NCBI GenBank assembly: GCA_021782195.1
Contig: JAJXVI010000060.1
Location: forward strand, 1 to 9,099
Source of the DNA: a bacterium
Lineage (GTDB): Bacteria > Vulcanimicrobiota > Xenobia > RGZZ01
DNA: 9,099 nt
Direction of reading: 5' to 3'
Below, piece after piece: positions 1 to 4,865 of this stretch; position 1 is the stretch's first letter, and each line of letters starts with the position of its first letter. The notes under the pieces are model-generated. The model worked only from the letters and a program-made list of their open reading frames with translations, was not told the DNA's origin and made no database searches. The position numbers and the translations under genes were made by a program.

Positions 1-921
1 GCTCGATACATCCAGCGCAGCCGTGACGTATCCGCCCCCGTTGTTCCGCAGGTCGAGAATATACCCCTTTACGTGCGCGGCGTCAAACGCGCGAAGCGCG
101 TTGTCAATCTCCGCGCCCGCGCCCTCACCAAAGACATTGAGCTTGATGTATCCAATGTCGTTCTTGAGAATCTTGTAGGTCAGGGTCGGAGATTTGATCT
201 CTGCCCGCCGCAAGACGACGTTGAAAGGGCGCTCGACCCCGACGCGCTTCAAGGTCAACGTGACGGTCGTGCCGATGGGGCCGCGCAGGTAGCGCGTCGC
301 CGCCTGCACGTCCATGTGACGGGTGCTGCGACCGTCGATTGCCAGAATCACGTCACGCGGTCGTAACCCTGCCTGCGATGCGGGCGTACCGTCTATCGGT
401 TCCACCACGGTCAGTGCGTCGTGATTTTTCTGATCGACCTCGATATAGATACCGAGCCCCCCAAAAGAATCGCCATTCAACTGGTCCATAAGGCGGCGAT
501 ACTGTTCCGGGTCCATGAAGACTGTGAAGGGGTCCCCGAGCGTCTTGAGCATGGAACGCAACGCAGCATACGAAACACCGCGGCAGTCCACACGAGGATA
601 GCGGGTTGAAATGAGGTTGAAGTCGCGGCGGATCACGGCAACGTTGTTGCCGTGCGCGCCAAGCAGGAACGAACTGGAATGCTTCTGTGCACGAAGGTAT
701 GCACGCATCCCGTCGACAGCACCACCCACCAGGCGTGATACGGGGACCACAAGTCGATACTGGCTTCTAACCAGACCGATGACACCGATGACGCGATTGG
801 CGGCGTCCATGGCCGGTGCGCTTTCCGACAGTGTTCTGGCATGCGCCGGTAGAGCGCAACTCGACAGCAGCAACAACAGCAGCAGCACGACCGCGTTGTA
901 CCGGTGAAACAACGATTTCAT
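1..921 (-). CDS. S41 family C-terminal processing peptidase, partial (C-terminus beyond window)
   Basis: This is an envelope serine protease of the CtpA/Prc family, which trims or degrades exported proteins from their C-terminal ends. The 307 codons in the window start at ATG 921, with an AGGGGA ribosome binding site just upstream, and run off the left edge in frame. Residues 1-28 form a signal peptide with seven consecutive Leu. A lipobox-like LSSC (Cys22) and a possible signal peptidase I site (AHA, residue 28) compete, so it may be a lipoprotein or a soluble exported protein. Residues 128-157 carry the family hallmark GDPFTVFMDPEQY followed by FGGLGIYIEV. A PDZ domain follows (about 150-235, with PASQAGLRPRDVILAIDG), then the start of the S41 core (IGYIKLNVFGEGA, then DLRNNGGG at 290-297, where the family usually has NPGG). 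The catalytic Ser/Lys lie outside the window, so activity cannot be judged. It is downstream of csaB on the same strand, 231 bases away. Confidence 0.93.
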   Translation of the reverse strand, partial: MKSLFHRYNAVVLLLLLLLSSCALPAHARTLSESAPAMDAANRVIGVIGLVRSQYRLVVPVSRLVGGAVDGMRAYLRAQKHSSSFLLGAHGNNVAVIRRDFNLISTRYPRVDCRGVSYAALRSMLKTLGDPFTVFMDPEQYRRLMDQLNGDSFGGLGIYIEVDQKNHDALTVVEPIDGTPASQAGLRPRDVILAIDGRSTRHMDVQAATRYLRGPIGTTVTLTLKRVGVERPFNVVLRRAEIKSPTLTYKILKNDIGYIKLNVFGEGAGAEIDNALRAFDAAHVKGYILDLRNNGGGYVTAALDVSS

Positions 922-1152
922 CGGACATCCCCTTTTCTTCTTTGGACCCCGGACCAGACGGAACTTTGACGGAGAGTGGCTTCTAAAGGTTTCGGATCTT
1001 CCCTGCGAGGCAGAGAAGTCGGCGCGTATCGGAGGACGCGCGGGCGCGATCCGATGTTGCCTGCGACAACCTGTCTCCGTCGGGCGCGAGCGCCGATACC
1101 CCGATCCGCCGGGTATGGGCGCGTGTGGGAACGGCAGGGACGGTGAGACGCA
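922..1152. other. intergenic gap between csaB and the S41 protease
   Basis: This is 231 bases between two minus-strand genes. I see no convincing coding sequence. A short open frame on the minus strand has no family resemblance or ribosome binding site. There is a weak inverted repeat (ATCGGA at 1028-1033 with TCCGAT at 1050-1055, with a GC-rich interior) but no T tract. No confident promoter was found. The gap is long enough for the protease to have its own promoter rather than being tightly coupled to csaB. Confidence 0.5.
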
Positions 1153-2346
1153 TCAAACGTCGCCGCCGGCGGAAGAAAGGTTGGCTCGAACAGCACCCGA
1201 CGCGGTCACTGCCTGCTCTGGGCCCGTCGGAGAATCGAGTCGACCTTTCCCGTCAAGCAACGCACGAAGCAACCTTGCATTGCTACGCGCTTCGTCACGC
1301 AGCAAAGGGACAGTTCGGAGCAACCTCTGCCGATGCTCCACGGCGTTCAGGACCGCATCAAGCGCAGCCTCGATCAGCGCCGACGACTGCAATCCCTGAA
1401 GCGATACCGTCGGGGCCTCGATACGCCGCAGAAAGTTGGCGACCTTTGGATCATAGGCCACGCCAGCAACCGGAACGCCCTGGGCTGCGGCAAAGATGAG
1501 TGCGTGCAGGCGCATTCCGACCACGGCGTGGAGTCGTCCGCAAATTCCCATCAAGGCAGTCGGGTCGTACTCCCCCCGAAGCGTCTGTGCACCGCTCCCG
1601 ATCGCCTTCTCCACCTGCTCGCAGATGACACGGTCCTGCGACTGCTGGAACGGCATGACGAGCACACGGTATCCGCGTTCCACCAGGACACGTCCAAGCG
1701 CGACAAAGTGGTCGTGAATGTCGGGAGCGTTGGTCCACGGGCGAATTGACAGGCCGACAACCCGGGGAGCGTCTTCTCCGATTCCACACGACTCGGCCCG
1801 TAGAATCTCGTCGACGCGACTTTGTGCGCAGGGCTCGAGTCCCAGCACAGGATCAGCCGTCACAACGACAGGCGGGCCCTTCACGCCCATCTCTTCGAGT
1901 TGCAACTTTGACTCCACGTCACGAACCGTGATCAGTTGAACGCGGCTCGCGACCCTGCCCACCATCTTTCGCGCACGCGCGCCACGAACCGGCCCGATGC
2001 CCTGGGCATAGAACATCACGGGCTTGCGAAGTTTTCGAGCGAGAGAGACCACTGACAGATAGTAGAGCACGGAGCGAGGGCCCGTCGTGTCCTGAAGGAG
2101 GCCTCCCCCACCGCTGACCAGCAGGGAGGCGCCGATCAGTTCGGTCACAACGGCAAACAGGTTCTTTCCCTGCACGGCGCGCACGCCGAGGGCACGGCGC
2201 GTCTCAACTGCATTTCCACTCAGCACGCAGAACTCGGCGTCGCGCACCTCGGCGGAAATTGCCTGCACCAGGGAGGCGAGGATGGCTTCGTCACCGGCAT
2301 TTCCATACCCGTAGTAGCCTGAAATGATGATCTTCGGGCGAGACAT
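1153..2346 (-). CDS. csaB: polysaccharide pyruvyl transferase CsaB
   Basis: CsaB-type enzymes transfer a pyruvate ketal from phosphoenolpyruvate onto the secondary cell wall polysaccharide. This creates the ligand bound by SLH domains of S-layer and surface proteins. The 397-residue product shows the PS_pyruv_trans (WcaK-like, GT-B-type) pattern in order: KIIISGYYGYGNAGDEAIL at 5-23; SGGGGLLQD at 78-86; PVMFYAQGIGPV at 109-120; the VRD motif at 141-143 and TADPVLGLEP at 163-172; the second-domain strand VVGLSIRPW at 196-204; then VVGMRLHALIFAAAQGVPV at 275-293 and AYDPKV at 297-302. Length and motif order fit CsaB. The frame stays open to 2679, but homology begins at ATG 2346. That start has only a poorly spaced GGGGA upstream, and a GTG at 2403 is a less likely alternative. 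Start is moderately sure, function good. No SLH-domain protein lies in the window, so its clients are encoded elsewhere. Confidence 0.92.
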   Translation of the reverse strand: MSRPKIIISGYYGYGNAGDEAILASLVQAISAEVRDAEFCVLSGNAVETRRALGVRAVQGKNLFAVVTELIGASLLVSGGGGLLQDTTGPRSVLYYLSVVSLARKLRKPVMFYAQGIGPVRGARARKMVGRVASRVQLITVRDVESKLQLEEMGVKGPPVVVTADPVLGLEPCAQSRVDEILRAESCGIGEDAPRVVGLSIRPWTNAPDIHDHFVALGRVLVERGYRVLVMPFQQSQDRVICEQVEKAIGSGAQTLRGEYDPTALMGICGRLHAVVGMRLHALIFAAAQGVPVAGVAYDPKVANFLRRIEAPTVSLQGLQSSALIEAALDAVLNAVEHRQRLLRTVPLLRDEARSNARLLRALLDGKGRLDSPTGPEQAVTASGAVRANLSSAGGDV

Positions 2347-2449
2347 TCCCCGGGAAATTCGGCCAACGCCCTCGAAGTCCTCCGCACGAACCGCCAAATT
2401 CACGCTCCCGACCGCGTTTGCACAAAAGAGCGCGCACCGGATGCGGCGT

Positions 2450-2484
2450 GCCCCGCGCGGAAAGCGGGGCGGCACAAGCCCCGC
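2450..2484. repeat. three-arm alternative hairpin set
   Basis: GCCCCGC (2450-2456), GCGGGGC (2464-2470) and GCCCCGC (2478-2484) are separated by exactly 7 bases each. The middle arm can pair perfectly with either flanking arm, giving two mutually exclusive 7-bp GC stems with 7-base loops. The outer arms extend to an 8-base direct repeat, GCCCCGCG. This lies in the divergent gap, about 100 bases before the GTG at 2587 and 104 bases before the csaB start. It could be an attenuator-like switch or a DNA-binding repeat. Function is inferred only. Confidence 0.6.
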
Positions 2485-2544
2485 GTCCGAAGACCTGACG
2501 GGAAGGGATCCCGAATGGTACGGCGAACCTCGGCGCATCAAACG

Positions 2545-2561
2545 CCCGACGGACCGTCGGG
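2545..2561. promoter_or_regulatory. 17-bp interrupted palindrome upstream of the CARDB gene
   Basis: CCCGACGG and CCGTCGGG (2545-2552 and 2554-2561) are perfect inverted arms around a single A. The site ends 11 bases before the GGAGG ribosome binding site and 25 bases before the GTG start. As DNA it resembles a dimeric repressor operator. As RNA it would form a 7-bp hairpin with a GAC loop beside the ribosome binding site. The sequence does not decide which. No second copy was noticed in the window. Confidence 0.45.
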
Positions 2562-2572
2562 TCGTCTTCCCT

Positions 2573-2577
2573 GGAGG
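2573..2577 (+). promoter_or_regulatory. ribosome binding site deciding the GTG 2587 start
   Basis: GGAGG lies 9 bases before the GTG at 2587. It places the start immediately ahead of a well-formed signal peptide and argues against the in-frame ATG at 2515, whose extra 24 residues are charged and have no signal-peptide character. Confidence 0.75.
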
Positions 2578-2586
2578 TCTGCCGTC

Positions 2587-3540
2587 GTGAACGCTCAAAG
2601 CCTGAGCCGCCGAGCAGTCGTCATCATCCTGCTGGTGGCCGGCGCGGTGTGGTTGTTTCCAGCCCCTCGCCCCGCACACGCCGATGAGGAAAACATACGT
2701 ATCTACGTCAACAAGTGGCGGGTTGACCCCGGCGACAGCTATACCATCAGCTGGATGGAAGGGAACGGGGTAGAGCCCATCTCAGACTTCACGCTCGAAG
2801 AGTCTTCCGATCCGCAGTTTCGCGACCGTGACAACTACTCTCGGTACGTTGTACGAGCACATCGCAAATCGTTTGTGAACAACGTCTCGTTCACGCACAC
2901 GGTGCGTTACTATCGCGTACGCGTGCGAGCCTGGGTCCGCAACTTCGAGGGCCAGCAGACCGAAGACGAAATCGTCTCGCGCCCTGTACGCGTCATCCTG
3001 CTCGGCACCGAAAAGACGCCCCCGCCTTCGTTTCCTGACGACCCAGAAACTCCAGTGCACACGTCAAAGAAAAAGGGGGAAAAGAAGAAGGGTCCGGACT
3101 ACCCTTCCATGGGAATGCCCGACCTCGTGGTCGCGCGCATTGCCCTCGACCCTCCCAACCCCAAGGCAAACCAGCCTTTCCGGGCTCGCCTGAGCATACG
3201 CAACCAGGGCGTGGTCCCAAGTCCCGCGTGTCAGGTTCGCGTAGACATCGCCGGCCGGGAGTTTCTGATCGACTGTGAGCCACTCAAACCAAACTATGCA
3301 GCGGACGTCCTCACGCCCGTGGTCTCGGTCGCGAGGCCCGGTCCAACAACGATCAACGCGATGGTGGACCCGTACAACGTGATCGCCGAATCGCGTGAAG
3401 ACAACAACACACTCTCCAGAACGTTCACCGTTCTCGCCCCTCCCACGCCCCCCGCACCGAAGAAGGCGCAGGGCACGCCGCCGACCCCGGGCCCGTCACC
3501 GTCCGCTTCCCCGAGTTCGGTTCCATCACAGCAGAAATAG
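2587..3540 (+). CDS. secreted CARDB-domain protein
   Basis: This is a 317-residue exported protein, probably extracellular or surface-associated. The GTG start is chosen for its GGAGG site. Residues 1-32 are a signal peptide (SRR, hydrophobic AVVIILLVAGAVWLF, cleavage after AHA at 32). Residues 33-140 look like a beta-sandwich of fibronectin/Ig type (VDPGDSYTISW at 47-57; VRYYRVRVRAWV at 106-117). A Pro-rich and Lys-rich linker follows (KKKGEKKKG at 161-169). Residues 179-284 match a CARDB (cell-adhesion-related) domain: PDLVVARIALDPPNP, then RLSIRNQG, and the closing DPYNVIAESREDNNTLSRTF. The tail (285-317) is Pro/Ser/Thr-rich low complexity. CARDB domains occur as binding or spacer modules in secreted bacterial proteins. 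The ligand cannot be read from sequence. Only 9 bases separate it from the glutaminyl cyclase gene, so the two are likely co-transcribed. Confidence 0.85.
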   Translation: MNAQSLSRRAVVIILLVAGAVWLFPAPRPAHADEENIRIYVNKWRVDPGDSYTISWMEGNGVEPISDFTLEESSDPQFRDRDNYSRYVVRAHRKSFVNNVSFTHTVRYYRVRVRAWVRNFEGQQTEDEIVSRPVRVILLGTEKTPPPSFPDDPETPVHTSKKKGEKKKGPDYPSMGMPDLVVARIALDPPNPKANQPFRARLSIRNQGVVPSPACQVRVDIAGREFLIDCEPLKPNYAADVLTPVVSVARPGPTTINAMVDPYNVIAESREDNNTLSRTFTVLAPPTPPAPKKAQGTPPTPGPSPSASPSSVPSQQK

Positions 3541-3549
3541 GGTGGTCGG

Positions 3550-4683
3550 GTGAATCGCTCGCGCAGTCGCACCGAGGAATGCCCTGGCACAGGATCCGAC
3601 GGAGGAAGGGCGACCCCCCTCCTCCGTCGGATCCGCGCCGCCGCGTCGCCGCGTAACAGGTCACTGAAGGAGGTGGGCGCCGCGATCGTGGCGATCGGAG
3701 TCACGCTGACCCTGCTCGCGCTCGGGTCGCTTGCACGCACACCTGGGATGCACACCGTGCAGGCCGCGCCCTGCCCTTCCACGGTTCCGCGTGCGCCGGT
3801 CACGCGCAGGCTCGGTTTCAGCGGCAGGCGCGCCCTCGAACAGGTCGCCCGCGTGGTCGACTTCGGACCCCGCACCGTGGGGAGCACCGGACATCAGAAG
3901 GCCGTGGCCTACATTCTTGCAACCCTTCGGGGTCTCGGGCTGCACCCTGTGACCATCAACTTCGCGACCAGAGACCCCGAAGGCCATGCGGAACCGATGA
4001 CCGACATCACGGTGAGCATCCGAGGGACCGTCCCTTCCCCGCCCCTGCTACCGCCCACCGCGCCCCGGACCGCCAGCGATGCGAACGCGCGGGCGGACAC
4101 CATCGTGCTGGCCACGCATTATGATACGAAGCGCTTTCCCTTCCGCTTCGTCGGGGCAAATGATGGAGGCAGCGGTACCGGTGCCCTTCTCGAATTCGCC
4201 CGTGTCTTCACCAGACGACCGGCCCGACACCGCGTCGTGCTGGTATTCTTCGATGGCGAAGAGGCGTTCGACCACTGGAAAGGGCGCGATCACACCTATG
4301 GCAGCCGGTATCTCGCCAGGCTGTGGCAGGCGGAACACGGGCTCCCCCGCGTGCGTGCGCTCATTCTGCTTGACATGATCGGCTACTCGACGCCGTGCTT
4401 CTGCCAAGACGTGAACAGCAGCCCGTGGCTCGTGCATCGAATCTGGCACGAGGCGAAGCGACTCGGCGCCACCTGTTTTGAAGACCGCGACATCGGCATC
4501 GAGGACGACCACACCCCGTTTGTGAAGCTCGGGGTGCAGGCGGCTGACGTCATCAACTTCGAGTTCGGACCTCATGGTACGAACCGGTACTGGCACACCC
4601 CGCAGGACACGCTCGACAAACTCTCCGCGAAGAGCATGCGAATCGTGGGGCGCGTGGTCGAAGCGACCGTACGTGACCTGTAA
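3550..4683 (+). CDS. membrane-anchored M28-fold glutaminyl-peptide cyclotransferase (glutaminyl cyclase)
   Basis: The likely reaction is cyclisation of N-terminal Gln to pyroglutamate on exported proteins. The 377-residue product has one hydrophobic segment (about 43-62) after a basic N-terminus, so it is a signal anchor or uncleaved signal peptide with the enzyme outside. The catalytic domain (about 90-377) follows the animal-type cyclase: HYDTK at 190-194; GANDGGSGTGALLEFAR at 202-218; FFDGEEAFDHW at 233-243; YGSRYLA at 250-256; LLDMIGY at 273-279; EDDHTPF at 318-324; YWHTPQDTLDK at 347-357. By comparison with human QC, the zinc ligands would be D205, E238 and H349, the catalytic acid E237, and W243, D275, D319 and W348 would complete the active site. 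All are present. An aminopeptidase role is the alternative, but FFDGEEAF..W and the YGSR motif favour cyclase. The start is uncertain: GTG 3550 has a weak ribosome site, while GTGs at 3673 and 3688 lie at or after a strong AAGGAGG. Confidence 0.85.
   Translation: MNRSRSRTEECPGTGSDGGRATPLLRRIRAAASPRNRSLKEVGAAIVAIGVTLTLLALGSLARTPGMHTVQAAPCPSTVPRAPVTRRLGFSGRRALEQVARVVDFGPRTVGSTGHQKAVAYILATLRGLGLHPVTINFATRDPEGHAEPMTDITVSIRGTVPSPPLLPPTAPRTASDANARADTIVLATHYDTKRFPFRFVGANDGGSGTGALLEFARVFTRRPARHRVVLVFFDGEEAFDHWKGRDHTYGSRYLARLWQAEHGLPRVRALILLDMIGYSTPCFCQDVNSSPWLVHRIWHEAKRLGATCFEDRDIGIEDDHTPFVKLGVQAADVINFEFGPHGTNRYWHTPQDTLDKLSAKSMRIVGRVVEATVRDL
3592..3634. repeat. 15-bp perfect inverted repeat (strong hairpin) at the 5' end of the glutaminyl cyclase ORF
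   Basis: Arm GGATCCGACGGAGGA (3592-3606) is matched exactly by its reverse complement at 3620-3634. A further GGG (3608-3610)/CCC (3616-3618) pairing is possible inside after one mismatch, leaving a 5-base loop. No T tract follows on the plus strand, so it is not a standard intrinsic terminator. It lies 52 bases after the CARDB stop and inside the first 29 codons if the cyclase starts at 3550. If the cyclase starts downstream (3673 or 3688), the hairpin is intergenic and could act in termination, attenuation or mRNA end protection. Confidence 0.75.
3667..3673 (+). promoter_or_regulatory. strong Shine-Dalgarno-like sequence inside the cyclase ORF
   Basis: AAGGAGG is a near-perfect anti-16S complement. 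It lies 14 bases before an in-frame GTG at 3688 and overlaps another GTG at 3673. The spacing is long for one and impossible for the other. A start here would also remove the basic residues that precede the membrane segment. It is therefore recorded as a competing start signal, not as the preferred one. Confidence 0.35.
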
Positions 4684-4754
4684 CGGGTGACGCGCGAGAC
4701 GCACAAGACCCGGTGGCCACGCCAAAAACCGGAGAAACCCTAACATTCACGGGA

Positions 4755-4784
4755 TGGCCAACTCTTACAACAGGATGCTATACT
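4755..4784 (+). promoter_or_regulatory. extended -10 promoter for the EF-hand protein gene
   Basis: TGCTATACT (4776-4784) is an extended -10 element: TG, one base, then TATACT, which matches TATAAT at five of six positions. A weak -35 candidate, TGGCCA (4755-4760), lies 18 bases upstream. Extended -10 promoters tolerate poor -35 boxes. The predicted transcript would begin near 4791, giving a leader of roughly 75 bases before ATG 4866. The position, between the cyclase stop (4683) and the next gene, fits an independent transcription unit. Confidence 0.55.
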
Positions 4785-4849
4785 GTGGGAAAGAATCATC
4801 GCACCGCAGGCTTTGAGACATCCGCAATGCACTCAACCTGCAAGCTCAA

Positions 4850-4856
4850 GGAAGGA
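4850..4856 (+). promoter_or_regulatory. ribosome binding site deciding the ATG 4866 start
   Basis: GGAAGGA lies 9 bases before the ATG at 4866, directly ahead of a typical signal peptide. The frame is open back to 4713, but those extra codons have no ribosome site and would bury the signal peptide internally. They also lie across the predicted promoter. Confidence 0.7.
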
Positions 4857-4865
4857 ACCGATCGC

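Larger units (their letters stand above)
2347..2586. other. divergent intergenic region between csaB and the CARDB protein gene
   Basis: This region must hold the promoters for csaB (minus) and for the CARDB-cyclase pair (plus). No strong -35/-10 pair stands out on either strand. It does contain structured elements, annotated separately: alternating GCCCCGC/GCGGGGC/GCCCCGC arms (2450-2484), a 17-bp interrupted palindrome (2545-2561) and a ribosome binding site (2573-2577). Open frames here are upstream extensions of the two flanking genes and show no conserved protein features. Confidence 0.55.

Noticed and set aside
918..1196. 92-codon minus-strand frame between csaB and the S41 protease
   Set aside because: It overlaps both neighbours' ends, has no ribosome site or recognisable domain, and its Arg/Pro-rich composition is typical of chance open frames in GC-rich DNA.
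2347..2679. 111-codon in-frame N-terminal extension of csaB up to an ATG at 2679
   Set aside because: The extra residues are Arg-rich with no family match, overlap the divergent CARDB gene on the other strand, and homology to CsaB begins exactly at the ATG at 2346.
3294..3887. 197-codon minus-strand frame across the CARDB-cyclase junction
   Set aside because: It is antisense to two well-supported genes, with no signal peptide or conserved motif.
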